The notes under the pieces were generated by a model. That model searched no databases. It was not told where the DNA came from and was given only the letters and a program-made list of their open reading frames with translations. Below, piece after piece: positions 27,752 through 40,289 of a stretch of 64,000 nucleotides of DNA. Position 1 is the stretch's first letter. Each line of letters begins with the position of its first letter. The stretch is from Cyanophora paradoxa (Eukaryota; Glaucocystophyceae; Cyanophorales; Cyanophoraceae): contig QPMI01000455.1 of assembly GCA_004431415.1 (NCBI GenBank), positions 1 through 64,000 of the forward strand. Direction: 5' to 3'. Position numbers and translations under genes: made by a program.

Positions 27752-28486
27752 TTAAAGCCAAACTCGTCTTTTATATACTGTGGGAGCTACTCCCTTTTCT
27801 ACTTCAGCTTTAGTGGCACCAGGTTCAATGGTTCCCTTCTGGGTCTTTGTTTTCATTTCATCTACTGCCTGCTCATCGATTTGGGTCTCTTTCTTAGCAA
27901 TAAACTGTTTATCTGGGACACCAGTAATGCCCATTTTATAAACTTCCTTTCGAAGCATCTCCTTTAGCTTGGCTCTCTCTTTCTTCTCAGTAACATACTG
28001 CTCCAAGGCACTTGATTTGGCTTCCAGATCTTTGAGTTTAGCAGTCATCTCATCCCATTGAGCCTTGGGAATTCGATGAATATTTTGAGTGGGAGCAGTC
28101 TTATATGTGACTTCACCAGCCATAGACTGGATTACCTTGTCTGATTCTTTACTGAGACCCTCACCTTTGCGAGCCAGTGATAGATCTTGCAAGCCTAAAC
28201 CTTTATCATCAGCAGCACCAATAATTCGCCTGGCTCCCTCAGCAACAGCCTTCATCTTTGAGGCTTCAGGTGAAATGTTGAGTTGGTCACTGGTTGAAGC
28301 CTGTGGGGCTTTGTCATCAAATGATTCCTCATAGGCAGCATTGAGGGGGTCTTCTTGTTGTTGAGAGGGCTTCACTTCATTCATACCATTGAATTTCAGT
28401 GGGTCTGTGTTAATGGATCCATTGTTTCCACCACCTGAATAGCCAACAGCCCCAGCTGGGATCCCTATCTTTCGTTTGGGAGGCAT
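27752..28486 (-). CDS. Coiled-coil virion/assembly protein (B copy)
   Basis: A 244-residue homologue of 2765-3397: basic N-terminus (MPPKRKIG), disordered Gly/Ser/Asn middle, coiled coil around 145-195 (MTAKLKDLEAKSSALEQYV), and C-terminal YKRRVWL. It lies between the ATPase and the small genes on the same strand. The role is inferred from position beside the packaging ATPase. Confidence 0.7.
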   Translation of the reverse strand: MPPKRKIGIPAGAVGYSGGGNNGSINTDPLKFNGMNEVKPSQQQEDPLNAAYEESFDDKAPQASTSDQLNISPEASKMKAVAEGARRIIGAADDKGLGLQDLSLARKGEGLSKESDKVIQSMAGEVTYKTAPTQNIHRIPKAQWDEMTAKLKDLEAKSSALEQYVTEKKERAKLKEMLRKEVYKMGITGVPDKQFIAKKETQIDEQAVDEMKTKTQKGTIEPGATKAEVEKGVAPTVYKRRVWL

Positions 28487-28564
28487 TGTATCTTTATTAG
28501 AATGAGAGATAATTTTATAAACCGCGTTTATATCGCATCAATTTATTGCTATGGACTTGGCTTT

Positions 28565-29296
28565 TCACTTCTTTGGGGCTTCCTCTTTCTCTGGTGGTTT
28601 CAGTTCATCTTCTTTCTTTTTTGGCTTCCTGTGGAAGCGAGGAAATGGGAAATCTTTCACAAGCTCAGCTTTATCTACATAGTATTTAACTGAGTAGTTT
28701 GCAGAGGACCAAATGATATACTGATAGGAGTGAACATACTCTTCAAACATCTTGTAGAAATCCTCTTTATTTCGCATTATATTGTATTCTTCCTCTATGG
28801 CTTCCAGTTCTTTGCGATTTGCAGCACTTAGAAACATTGCATAATCCGAATTTACTCGAATAGTCGAAGAGACTTTTCTTAGCTTTTGTGTGATGCAGAT
28901 AATGGATATTTTCGAATGGCGACCTCTGGAATACAGAGATCCGATTATTTTATCCCTTGTGAGATCGACTATCTCATTATCGATTAAATCATCTAAAACC
29001 ACACACAATTGGTTAACAGGTTCACCTTTCTCTATTTTCTCTTGCCTCTCATCTAGCAATTTAGCAATGTAAGGGGCATCCCATTTTCCCAGTTGCAGTG
29101 TTGCCACTTTATCCCAGAAATGATTGAAGCTGGTTCCACTCACAACTAATACAACATCAATCTTTTTGGCATCATGTAATTGCTTTAACCAATACTTTAC
29201 AGCTTCTGATTTACCAGTTGCTGATTTTCCTATTGCCAATACACGAAATGGTGGTTCTATCATTTCACCAGCCACAAATTCATCCAAATCAGTCAT
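28565..29296 (-). CDS. A32-like DNA-packaging ATPase (B copy)
   Basis: 243 residues with Walker A GKSATGKS (23-30), Walker B LCVVLDDLID (97-106) and a TQKLRKVS segment. It is homologous to 3407-4156 throughout. The C-terminal Lys/Pro/Glu-rich tail is also shared. The frame is intact. It would power genome packaging into the capsid. Confidence 0.92.
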   Translation of the reverse strand: MTDLDEFVAGEMIEPPFRVLAIGKSATGKSEAVKYWLKQLHDAKKIDVVLVVSGTSFNHFWDKVATLQLGKWDAPYIAKLLDERQEKIEKGEPVNQLCVVLDDLIDNEIVDLTRDKIIGSLYSRGRHSKISIICITQKLRKVSSTIRVNSDYAMFLSAANRKELEAIEEEYNIMRNKEDFYKMFEEYVHSYQYIIWSSANYSVKYYVDKAELVKDFPFPRFHRKPKKKEDELKPPEKEEAPKK

Positions 29297-29361
29297 TGTT
29301 GTATATCTTTCTTAATAAAGACATATAAAAATAATGCAGGGAGACTGAAAATCGTAACAAT

Positions 29362-30732
29362 CTATAAATTAATTCTGCGTAAACCATCTTTGTCCAAAAT
29401 TATATAGGAATGCATGAGAGCGCGAACATTAACATCGATTACCTTATCTGAAGGCATGTAGAGGGTGAGGAAGGAAGAAGAGGAATTTGTTAAATCAACA
29501 TAACCAGACTGGGCAATATTTCGAATCGCCTTCTCTCCATCAATGCAGAAACTTAAACCTGAAAGGACATATTTATCTGCGACCTTATCCATGTTAGAGC
29601 ATTTGAAGGCATCAGCAATTAGCTCAGCACCTTTGAGTAGGGAAATTGGCTCAGTGGCAAAAAGTCGCTGTCCATTAATTTCAACAGTGAAAGTAATATC
29701 TTTGGAGTTAGCATAGGTCTTAAGAACACTGTGGGAGCCATTGGATTTGTCAACAGTTTCATGATCACGAACTGAAACAAGCAGAGCATATACAAGACCT
29801 GAGATTTGAGAGAGGTTAATTCGATTGGGTTGGGCATTGCCCTTGGCAGGGAAAGCACTAGCATCTACAAATCCAATATCAAGGGAGGGAATAGCCATGC
29901 CAGTTGTCTTAACCTTTTCAATGACAGTAGCGAAAAGCTCATCAGAAACATTAATAGCATGCATGTAAAGGCGAGGAGAAGTAATAGAAATAACAGGAGT
30001 TGTTGCACCAAGACTGAAAGTTGTGATATTTTGACCAACATGGGCGAGTGTGGCATTAGCAGTATCACCAAGACCATCATCTTCTGTCTTATCAGCAACT
30101 GTCCCACCAACAACAGGGAGAGAGCGACCACCATAGGAAGTTTCAACATAACCCTTTCCAGCATCCTTAAACCAAACAGTAACAACCATTTCACCAGATA
30201 AAGCACCAAGGGGAAGGTAGTGATTTAGCCAAGGCACAGGGATTTCAACAAAGAATGAGCCACCAAGGCGGTTGGTTCCATGAGCAGGGATGCCATGAAC
30301 CATGCCCATTGATCGCTTCTTTTTAGCTAGTTGATCCTCCGAATAATAGACCAGGGGGAAATGAGCAAGGAAATCAGATGGAATATGGTAGGTGTAAGAT
30401 CCATAGGTAATTTCAAGTCGCTGAACTAAAGCACCAACTGGGCGAGTGTATCCATTGCGAACTAGGTCAGTATCACCAGCAAACGTGATGGCTGGAAGGT
30501 CGAAAGCAAGTTCGAGTTTTCCACAGAAATTGTAGCGAGGTAGCTTGAAGGAAATGCGATTTCCAACATTATTCTCAAAAGTATTGCTGGGATTCACAAC
30601 AACTAGAACTGGCTTAGATTTGGATTCGAGACCAAGCATAAGGGAGTTATCCAGGAAAAAGGCTTTCGCCTCTTCTGGGGTTGTTAGGGCTTCTTTCAGC
30701 GAAAGTCTTTGAAGCGTGGAAGTGATATCCAT
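29362..30732 (-). CDS. Major capsid protein, double jelly-roll type (B copy)
   Basis: A 456-residue protein from the ATG at 30732 (an upstream in-frame ATG lacks homology to A). The segment VEIPVPWLNHYLPLGALSGE corresponds to the capsid signature seen in the A copy. Similarity to A extends from MDxTxxLQRLxLKE to the C-terminal DGLRRINL. The frame is intact. The upstream sequence is A/T-rich with TATAATAAAAG but lacks the early motif. Confidence 0.82.
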   Translation of the reverse strand: MDITSTLQRLSLKEALTTPEEAKAFFLDNSLMLGLESKSKPVLVVVNPSNTFENNVGNRISFKLPRYNFCGKLELAFDLPAITFAGDTDLVRNGYTRPVGALVQRLEITYGSYTYHIPSDFLAHFPLVYYSEDQLAKKKRSMGMVHGIPAHGTNRLGGSFFVEIPVPWLNHYLPLGALSGEMVVTVWFKDAGKGYVETSYGGRSLPVVGGTVADKTEDDGLGDTANATLAHVGQNITTFSLGATTPVISITSPRLYMHAINVSDELFATVIEKVKTTGMAIPSLDIGFVDASAFPAKGNAQPNRINLSQISGLVYALLVSVRDHETVDKSNGSHSVLKTYANSKDITFTVEINGQRLFATEPISLLKGAELIADAFKCSNMDKVADKYVLSGLSFCIDGEKAIRNIAQSGYVDLTNSSSSFLTLYMPSDKVIDVNVRALMHSYIILDKDGLRRINL

Positions 30733-30785
30733 TATATTCTCTTTTATTATACTGCAACATAAAAAATCTACCAATGATCCTTAAT

Positions 30786-31795
30786 TTATGCGAAGTTTGT
30801 AATAACTGGATAGGAAGGGTGAAGCTGTGACATTCGCATCTTGAAGTATTCATAAACTGGGTCCCCAGCTGGCTCATCACCATAGCGAATTTCAAAGGTA
30901 AGATGAACAGGTTGACCCTCAAAATCAATTGGTTCATTAATAGCATTTACAATATCAACCGAGAAAGTGGATAATCCAACCTTTTTATTATAGTATTTGT
31001 AAAGTGGGTGAGCTTCTGTTGAATTGTAAACAACATGCTCACCATAGTCTTTATCAGGGACCACTATTTTGTGAAAGTAACCAGTCAGAAGACCATCCCC
31101 ACATTGCACCAGATCACCCAGCTCCTTTACTCTCACAAACAAAACACTGTCCCTGGTCTTCTCAGGCTCAAAAGAAGATATAATGCCATTCACGCGACCA
31201 CCAGTAAAGATTCCATCAGTGAGAGCATCATAGACCTGTGATTGGATTGGGGAGTTACCATATCTTCCAGGATCAAGACCCAGCAGTCTAGCTGAACTCA
31301 ACAGCTTTTGGATTGTTTGTTGGCTTGGGTTCACAGCTACTGAGAAAGCCAAGTAAAATGGTACTGCTGAGTGGAATATAATTCGTTTCAGTGATTCATC
31401 CCATTTGCAGCGAATGGATGGTTGGGGATTTCTGCCTTCGAATTTAGAGTTAATTACATTCACCAGTTGCTGGTGGCTTTGGATGGGGTGTTTCGACTTA
31501 TAATGAATTGTTTCCATTGTTCATAGTCAGCAGCTGGGCGAACTGTTGGAATTCCTGAGCTTCCAGCTCCAGGAGTTTGTTCAGAATAATAAATGCTAAA
31601 TGCATTGTCAACTGTCACATCTCCTGCTTTGGTTTCACCACTCACCATAGGGATACTGTTATAAAATTCGGCTGAGACCAGTCTCACAGCCCTCACATTC
31701 TCATAACTACTGGGGAGTCTAGCCACAAAGCTTGATGTGGGACCATCACCAGAGATTGTATTAAATGAGCTAACCTCGATGTAATCCACAGGCAT
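30786..31795 (-). CDS. Minor virion protein (penton candidate), B copy, frameshifted
   Basis: The homologue of 5748-6704. The N-terminal part (31795 downwards; SSYENVRAVRLVSAEFYNS) and C-terminal part (VHLTFEIRYGDEPAGDPVYE) lie in two frames that join near 31475 in a CCCC run. Homology is continuous across the break. The start MPVDYIEV matches MPTDYVCI in A. Likely a jelly-roll minor capsid protein. Confidence 0.65.
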
Positions 31796-31824
31796 TCTTC
31801 TTTTATCTATATTTATATATTAAA

Positions 31825-32757
31825 ATGAACCGGCTCGTTAATATTGATAGCAGGGATAGAAGCCAAGGACAAAATGAAAACTCTTACAGGGTCACCCTCA
31901 CAACTCCAGTAGAGAGACCAAGGGAATGTAGGGTTCTCTATGCAGAGATTCCAAACAGTATCTATAACAGTGTGGGAACTGATCATCTAACAGTTCAGTT
32001 TAATTACCAAGATGGTTCATATAACCAAGTGATCACACAACAAGTGTATCCCCTTCCCAGTGGCTACATCAATCAGGGTCATTTTGGGGTAACACACCCT
32101 TATAATTATGGGCTGAACTATTCAAGCTTCCAAACCATTGCAGGCAAAACAGTAGCTTTTGAGTTCAAGATATTCTATAACCCAACTACCTATAAAGTGG
32201 AGTTTTACAGTAACCATGAGTTTCGTTTTATTGCAAGCAACCAGAGAATAGGAAAGCTTTTGGGTGTAAGTTCTACTGAATACACCACTGGGTATTATAG
32301 CACTCCTCCTGTTGGTGGATCTCCCTATCGACCTGAGAACCTTTTAAAGTATGATGGCAAACCTATTACACCTGATCACCCAGCATGGGGAATCACCTTC
32401 TCAGGACCCAGACTCTCCTCTAAGCCCTTGCAATATTATTTTGACAGCAGGAAGATGTCTGATATGAATGCTGAGCAGTATCTGTACATGCATATTAAAG
32501 AGCTGTCCCCCTTTGCCAGCAGACACAATATAATTCCAAAATCGCAACCACAAAACCAGGGAGCTATCCTTAGATTGCAATTGAGTAAAGATATAGGGGG
32601 CTATGTTTACCATAGTGGTGAACATGCAGAATTTATTCAAATCAATGACAGAAACCTGGTGATAAGGGAACTCACAGTTGAGTTTAAAGATTACTTTGGT
32701 GAACTGATTGATATGAATGGAATCGATAATTCTTTTCAGTTGGAGTTTATCGAATAA
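31825..32757 (+). CDS. SRDR-motif minor virion protein (B copy)
   Basis: 310 residues with an N-terminal NIDSRDRSQG, then RECRVLYAEIPNSIYNS, matching 6732-7619. The C-terminus NGIDNSFQLEFIE is also conserved in form. The frame is intact. Divergent from the minor capsid gene (29 bp apart), the same layout as in A. Confidence 0.68.
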   Translation: MNRLVNIDSRDRSQGQNENSYRVTLTTPVERPRECRVLYAEIPNSIYNSVGTDHLTVQFNYQDGSYNQVITQQVYPLPSGYINQGHFGVTHPYNYGLNYSSFQTIAGKTVAFEFKIFYNPTTYKVEFYSNHEFRFIASNQRIGKLLGVSSTEYTTGYYSTPPVGGSPYRPENLLKYDGKPITPDHPAWGITFSGPRLSSKPLQYYFDSRKMSDMNAEQYLYMHIKELSPFASRHNIIPKSQPQNQGAILRLQLSKDIGGYVYHSGEHAEFIQINDRNLVIRELTVEFKDYFGELIDMNGIDNSFQLEFIE

Positions 32758-34301
32758 AGGCACCTGTAAAGTCAACTCTCATTGTGGGAGCATTCACATA
32801 CACAAGGGGATAAATGCGAATATATCTTATTCTCAGAGAATAACCTATGTAAAAAGCATCCTTGATGCTGAGAGGGAACCCACTCAATAGAGCCACATCA
32901 CCAGAGTTGTGAGCATTGTTAATGTTCTCACAGACATATATTTTGTTTTGCCCATCTGATCGAATAAAAGACCAGTTGATCCCATCAGTGGATGTTGCCA
33001 CATTGAAAGTCTTAATAAAAGCATTGGTGTCCCCTGATCCATAGGCAATCACAGAGGAGAGTTCAAAAGTATATGGAAAAGCAACTTGAAGGTATTCAGT
33101 GGGGTTTCCCATATCTGTTCAGGAGCATAGGCTCCAGCTTCCCAGCCAAATGCTGAAGGTCTAGCCATGAAAGGCTCTTTACCTGTCACAGAGGATGAGG
33201 CAGTAAAGGCATCATCTGCAAGCTGATACCAATTGGCATCCAAAGGAGGTGATGTAGTGAGAGTGGATGAAATGTAAGCCTTTGAAGGGTTCTTTAGTTC
33301 ATAGTTTGCTACTAGTAGGCTGCAAAGCTTATTGATCATATCATTGTTTGCTGCAATGTATGTTTCAGTGAATGCAAGCATGTCTGGGATCTTAGATGTG
33401 TCATCCAGGGAGCTTACTATATGATTTGGAAGAGGGACTGATAACCTATAGTATCTCCCATAATCCTGATCATAGTTGTAGGGTAACAACTCCTCCATCT
33501 TATCAAGGGCAGAAAGCTCACTTGCAGCCATGAGCATGTTAATCAATGGGCTTCCATCTGTTGAGGCAATCCATGAGAGAATACCCCAGCTGTTGACAGT
33601 CTCATAAGCATAACCCACATAATCAGACTCTAAATATGGGTCCACCTCTCCACAAGAGATGCTTATTACTATAATATCATCATCATCACTGTAAATCTTC
33701 TTTGCATGGCTGTAACCACACACACTGGGATTATTGTTTCCCGAAATGGCACCATCAATGAGACAGACATATACTCCCCGATTGAAATCAACAATGCTTA
33801 CAGGAGAGAAATATGTAGGAGCAGCAGAAGTAGCCCTAGCAGCAATCTTACAAGGCATAAAGTTGTAATTGTTGTCATTTGTGATAAATATTGGTTTCAT
33901 ATTCTGAGTATCAAAGGATGTGATCACAATGTCCTTAAGGGAATCCTGTATTAGTGATTCACCAGTAACTGAATTGATTGCAGTCTCCAAGGGTCCCACA
34001 TCATACTTTGTGTTAAATAGGGCATTTTCAATGATATTTCGAGGATTTGCGAAAATCAAGGGCAGTTGAGTTAGGTAAATATTGTGTAAATCGTTTGCTG
34101 TCAGTTTAGGTTCACCTGGTTTATCAGGATGCCTGATGTTTAACCCAATAGCAATGATCCCACCAGTGGAAGTTCCACTCACAAGATCCACAAGATCGAT
34201 TATTCTCCTGCCAGTTCGATTTTCGATTTCTTTGAGCAGCCTGGTTATGATAATGCCCCTTGCACCTCCCCTGACAAACTGAGAACTACTTTGAGAGGCA
34301 T
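32747..34301 (-). CDS. Patatin-like phospholipase with discoidin domain, two frameshifts (B copy)
   Basis: The start MPLKVVLSLSG at 34301 is followed by a one-base loss in the GGGG of the oxyanion loop near 34275. GTSTG (nucleophile Ser) and LIDGAISGNNNPS (catalytic Asp) are intact. After the lipase, the discoidin (F5/8C) domain begins with FTASSSVTGKE and continues, after a one-base loss in a GGG run near 33105, with YLQVAFPYTFELSSVIAYG and ends MRVDFTGAFIR. Both breaks are in G homopolymers and homology to A runs through. The linker lacks the inserted repeats seen in A. Possibly a virion-borne membrane-active enzyme. Confidence 0.8.
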
Positions 34302-34344
34302 CTTTTACTTATCAGGAATTTTATAAATCCATATAGTAAAAGCC

Positions 34345-37300
34345 ATGAGCTTCAATTACCCACCCAATCTAGAAACCATTCAAGATGATAATGCAAGCAG
34401 CACCAAGCATGTGAACTTTGATAATATTAAAGTAAAGGGTTCAGTTTCAATTGACCACAGCTCTGATAATTCATCAAAGACTCAATCAAGGGAGCATGCT
34501 TTATCTGTGAATCAAACCGATCCAGATAAAGAGGATGTCAGTGTTGCTTTTAGTTTGGGTAATGTGAAAGCAAACCAAGTGGCAGAGATCAAAGCCACCA
34601 GAAGGAGACCTAGGAAACTGAAAACCAGTGGCACTCACCCAGATATACCTTCCAGGTTCGATAGTGGTCGATTGATTTTCAATGTTCAAGATGAGCAGGG
34701 CAAACAGAACACAGCTTTACGAATTTACAATGAGGGCAGCACTGCAAAAGCTGAGGTCCCCCAAGTATTGCAAGTGGGTCCCATTGCCAATACAAATCAG
34801 GTCTCCTACACAAATGATGTCTACCCCAAGGATATTACATATGACTTTGCAAGAAATGAGCCTTTTGGGTTCTTTACTCCAAAAGATGTCCATCAAAAAA
34901 AGCCATCAATTACAATCAACAGTAGCCCCAGTCAACCAGTAGCAATCCATTTGCATCCTGATTTAGTCGAAATGGATAGGCACCTTTTGCCTTTGTATAG
35001 CAATGTGAAAGACCTTGGAATTAGAACCAGGCAATGGCGAAATATCCATGGCAGCAATGTGTATGCAAATGGGGAGAAACTTGTGAGTGAGAAAACTCTA
35101 AGGGAAATAATTGAGCATTATGGTCCCAATGGACCAACAGTTCCATTCCCTATTCCATTTCCAAATGGACCTCCCGATTTAACACCAAAGAAACAGCCTG
35201 GAAGAGAATACACAGCAACTGAAGATGTAGCCTTTGGGCAGCATATTGTGAGTTGGGAGCAAGTTCGCAATAAACCTATAATTGAACCCAGAAAGCAAAT
35301 AGATGAGCAGTATTTACCTCCTGAAGTCGATATATTAGAGCTTGATGAATATCAATTCGTTCCAGATGAGGAAGAGTATTTACCAGATGGTTTCGACCCA
35401 CAAGAGTATGAATATGATCAATATGACCCCAATGAGGAGGAAATATTACCAGATGGCTTAGACCCACAAGAGTATGAGTATGAGCAGAACTATGAACCCC
35501 ATGAGGAGTATTTAGCAGATGGACATGATCCACCAGCTGTTGATTATGAGCAACCTTATGAACCCCATGAGGAATTACTACCAGATGGATTTCGACCTGA
35601 GATCTGGGAGTTCTTTCCTGATTATGAACAAATTAATAATAAACCTGCAAAGTATCCCCCAGAGGATCACAATCATGATTGGGATGAGATCTTAGGCAAA
35701 CCTCAAAAGTATCCACCAGAGGATCACAGGCATGATTGGGGTGAAATTGATGGGATTCCAACTGAGTTCCCACCAAGCAAACATGAACATACTTGGGATG
35801 AGATCAATGAACAACCAGAATTCGCAAAGGTGGAGCCTCTTGATAACTTGGGGGTTTCTCTTTACCAGACTTGTAATATCCCTGAAAGAATCTTTTTGAA
35901 TGAACACTATGTACATGTGAATGGGACACTTGCAAATTCAGCTATGAGAGGACCACTTCATATTAGGACATTACCAGGCTCTTTTGAAACCCCACCACCA
36001 CCAGGAGCAACCATACCAAATATCTTTGTGTCAAGCTACATGGAGGCTGACATTCCCACAGATACATTCAGAGTCCCAACAGACCCAGCAACCTACCAAA
36101 ATTACAACTCTGCTATACAGGTTCATGTAGCAGATGTAAGCAGTTTAGATGGCTCAAGACCAATGATAGTTTTCAGTCGAGATAAGTATTCCTACATTCC
36201 CATAGTGGGAACTGCAAATGATAATTATGGAAGGGCAGAGCTTGCATGGATTAAAACAGATTATGGTGGGGTTCTGGAAGCCAATCAGAGGATGGCAGCA
36301 AAAAACATACACAATGAAAATATTTCGAGAGTGGTCACAGAGGATTATCTAGAAGATCAAGGATATATTGATGAAGGTGAACTCACAAATATTCTTTCTC
36401 TTTTTGTGATCAAAAATGACACAAACCTTACAGTCACTTCCAATATCTACACCAGTAACCTTTATACAAGTAACATTTTCACAAGTAACCTATGGGCAAG
36501 TAACATTTGGACAAGAAAACTATGGGCAGATGATATTTACACAAGTAATCTTACAGTGTATCGAAATATAACAATTGGAACACAAAATACTATACAAATA
36601 CTTTATAGACCTTACTATGCTGTTACTACTGTCATTGATCCAGCCCCAATTATTCCAAATTGTATATTTGCATGGAAAGCATCAGGTCAACATGGTCAGT
36701 TGATATATTATCAAGGTCAGATATATAACAGAGTTACTACACAGATACCATATCTAACAAATTATTCGAATTGGGAAACTGTTTATTATTATTTGAATGC
36801 AACCCTAAACAATCAAATTTCGATTGGGAAAGAATTAAACATGGCTTATAGGAATAGTGTTTCAATAGATTGGTCATTAGGTCTTACATTATTCTTTATA
36901 GGTAGGATCAATACAACAAACCCTTCTTATATGTTGAGTATAAGGGATAGTTCTTATCAAAATTGGATTGGATATGGTTGTAAAAATCAAAAGTTTGGTG
37001 TTTCACTACAAATTCAAAACGATATAGAAAATGCAACTCCTCCATTATTCGATGCATCATATATTGTTAATTCGTGGAATTATTGGGATTTCACTGTTTC
37101 CTCAGAGCAAATTGTCGTAGGAATGGGTGGTATTGATATTGGAACATCATCGGGTGATTTTCTTCCACCTTCTAATTTTGCATCATTTGGTTCTTCTGTT
37201 GCTAATGGAGATCTTGCCGAAATTATCGTTTTCAATCGTGCGTTATCTATTGAAGAAAAGAACGCGGTTAGATATTATATACAATTATTGTATGGATTTC

Positions 37301-40286
37301 CAAATACGCAGCCCATATTGAATAATGAAGATCTTAAAATTAATTCGAGCAATATATTTATTGAAAATCTCACAGTTACCAAAAATGCAACTCTACCACA
37401 TCATCCAACATCGAATGTTGTTTTAGATTGGTTAGCAAAACAAAAACACACAAAAGCAGATATTACGGATTTCGCCCATACTCACACAAAAGATCAAATC
37501 ACAGATTTCGCCCATACACACACCAAAGATCAAATAACAGATTTCGCACATACTCACACAAAAGATCAAATAACAGATTTCGCACATACTCACACAAAAG
37601 ATCAAATAACAGATTTCGCACATACTCACACAAAAGATCAAATAACAGATTTCGCCCATACTCATTTATGGGAGCATATCACAAATCCTCCGTTAACCTT
37701 CCCACCTGATTCACACACTCATGATTATTCAGAGATTACAAATAGCAACCACAGGCACCCATGGAGCGAAATAGATCAACAGCCAGTATTTGCACAATTG
37801 AATGCGATTGGAAATGTTTTCAATGGAGTCACACTTTACCAATCCAGTAATACACCTGAAAGGTTATATTTGAATGATCATTATGTCAGTCTTAATGGGA
37901 CTTTTACAGGTGAAACAGGCACACCGATGGTGGGAACTCTTGCAGTAAGATTACCCAGGGATCCAATCGTAAATGGAGTGTATAGTGGCGATTTCAATGT
38001 AGGAGTAAACGATACTTTCCCCAGTATCTATGTTACGAATTATCACCCAGGAGAAATAGGACAAGTAGCGGATTTTTCAGCAGCTATTCAAATTAACGTA
38101 ACAGATCAAAGCGCATATGATGGAGCAAGACCTAAAATAGTATTCACAAGGGAGAAAGTTGTAAACTACCTTCCTGTAGCAGGACAACCCACAGATGATC
38201 ATGGGAAATGTGAGATTGCATGGATAAAAACGACATCAGGTGGCGCCTTAGAAGTCAATCAGAGGATGGCAGCAAAAAACTTACACAATACAACCCTTTC
38301 CGGTGTTGTTACAGATGATTACCTAACCAATAAAGGGTATCTTACAACAGCAGATTTAAGCAGCTATGTAACAGAAAGTGAATTGGGAACGACTCTAAAT
38401 AATTATACAACAGATGCAGAGTTAACAGCAGCTCTAGGAAATTATTTACCTCTTACAGGTGGGACAGTTAATGGAACTGTAAACGCTACTAGTCTACAAA
38501 TTGGTGGAAACACAATTCCAAAAGGATATGATTTCGATCAATTAGATGTAGTATCAACAGATAGAAGCGCAAATAATTGGAATTTGAATTGGTCACCAAG
38601 AACAGGACAAACAGGATGTTATACAACACCACAAAATGATGAAGATTGTAGCGGTTGTTTTATGAGGTGGACTGTCCCCACAGGTATGAAATCATTTTAT
38701 ATTCAGCATATGCCTTGGTATAATGGCAGATATTTTGATATCTATGGTCAGACTCTCAATAACAATCAGCATTTCTTAAAACGTGTAAACGATTATCAAG
38801 GAATACAGTCAGTAAATCATGATGGGACAAATAATACTATCTTGTTTGTATCAATTAATTGCGAGTTTTACAAGTATATTTATGTTCAAGGTCGAAAAGG
38901 TCGCATTCATCTCACAGGAGTTTTTGGTTGGAGTAGGCAGAGGGCAACAGATAATGATGTTGGTATGATCTCTTGGGATAATATTTACAGTCGCCCCGCA
39001 TTAATTACAGCCGCAGACCTCCCAGGAACGGCAACATGGGCAACAAATACATGGTTAAAATCAACCGACACTGTTCCGCGAATTTGGTTTGGAAATGGTG
39101 ATTGCACATATATTCGAGGTTATGGAAATGGTGATGGTGTTTCAATTGAATTCAGAGACTCAGCAGATGGAGCAATATTAAAGTCTTATAACAATGGTAA
39201 CTTTTGGGTGAAAAACACTATTACAGCACCCACTATTAATGCTACTACCAAACTCCAAATAAATGGTAATGATGTCCCAAAGTTTCACACATCGGATTCA
39301 TCAAAAGGAGGAATTGAATTTAATAGATGTTCTTATAACGATTGGACATGGGCGTGGAGTGCAGCATGGGATCCATATTATAATTATGGTTCATATGTTT
39401 ATAATAATCAAACGGATGATCAAACTTCAACCGCTTGGATAGACTTCGATATTCCAGAAGGATATCTCAAAGGAACAGCGTTTTTAACTTATCTACCTTG
39501 GACTAACTCACGAATTTTTGAAATTTGGGGAGTGAATCGACAAGGAAATGAAGTTTTTATTACATCAGTGAATAGTTATCATCCTTATTCTACATCTCCG
39601 GATGGTAACCACAGTGGTTTAAATAATGTTCCTATACATCTTGGTAATCGATTTCTCACAATTCGAATTAGACCAAAGATTGGAAGAGTTCATATTATGG
39701 GTATAAGTTACATGAAAATTTGGGTTGGACATAGTTATGGTGGTCACACCGGCTATATTCATTGGAATAATGTTTATAGTAAACCAAATATCTTAACAGG
39801 AACTGTGGGGACTTGGTTTAATTCCAGTGATGGATACCATCGTATTCATTTCGGAAATAACACCTCTACATACCTGAAAGGAAGGGGAAATTATCCAATT
39901 GTATTTCGAAATGAATTAGATTCTGATGTTTGTTGGATTGATCATGACGGGCGGATGTGGATAAACAATTATTTAACACAAGGAAGTGACATAAGATACA
40001 AAACAGATATTAAAAAGATAACCGGCGCTCTCAAAGCTGTTGAGAAATTAGAGGGAGTGAGTTTTAAACGAATTGGAAGTGAAAAAGATGGAGTTAAATT
40101 AGGTTTAATTGCACAAGATGTTCGAAAGGTAATACCAGAGGTAGTTAATGTTAAAAAGACGATGGCTACCTATCTCTTGAATACACAGGTTTAATTCCAG
40201 TTCTCATTGAAGCTGTGAAGGAGTTGTCCCAAAAATGCAAAGATCTACAGGATCAAATAGACCAAATTAAAAATGTCAAAGTATAA
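34345..40286 (+). CDS. Giant fibre protein with LamG-like and S74 domains (B copy)
   Basis: About 1,980 residues; a one-base loss in an A-run near 40155 shifts the last 40 codons, which still match A and C to the stop at 40286. Order: N-terminal region; acidic LPDGxDPQEYEYEQ repeats (about 347-422); PPEDHxHDW repeats; beta module (about 490-668); pentapeptide TSN(L/I) repeats (about 698-736); a lectin-like LamG/concanavalin-type domain (about 766-986, with GDLAEIIVFNRALSIEEKN); six ITDFAHTH repeats (1033-1106); second beta module; two CRYFDIYG-type modules; S74 chaperone (GSDIRYKTDIKKI). Probable receptor-binding fibre that trimerises and self-cleaves. Confidence 0.82.
37447..37663 (+). repeat. 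Tandem 36-bp repeats encoding ITDFAHTHTKDQ
   Basis: Six ITDFAHTH units, the middle ones nearly identical at DNA level, which indicates recent expansion. Element C has five units at the same place. Confidence 0.9.
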
Positions 40287-40289
40287 TAA

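Noticed and set aside
36436-36550. TSN pentapeptide region as a separate coiled-coil gene
   Set aside because: It is continuous in frame with the fibre on both sides in B.
37447-37663. Regularly spaced 36-bp repeats that look like a CRISPR array
   Set aside because: There are no unique spacers; the units are contiguous and encode the fibre repeat in frame.
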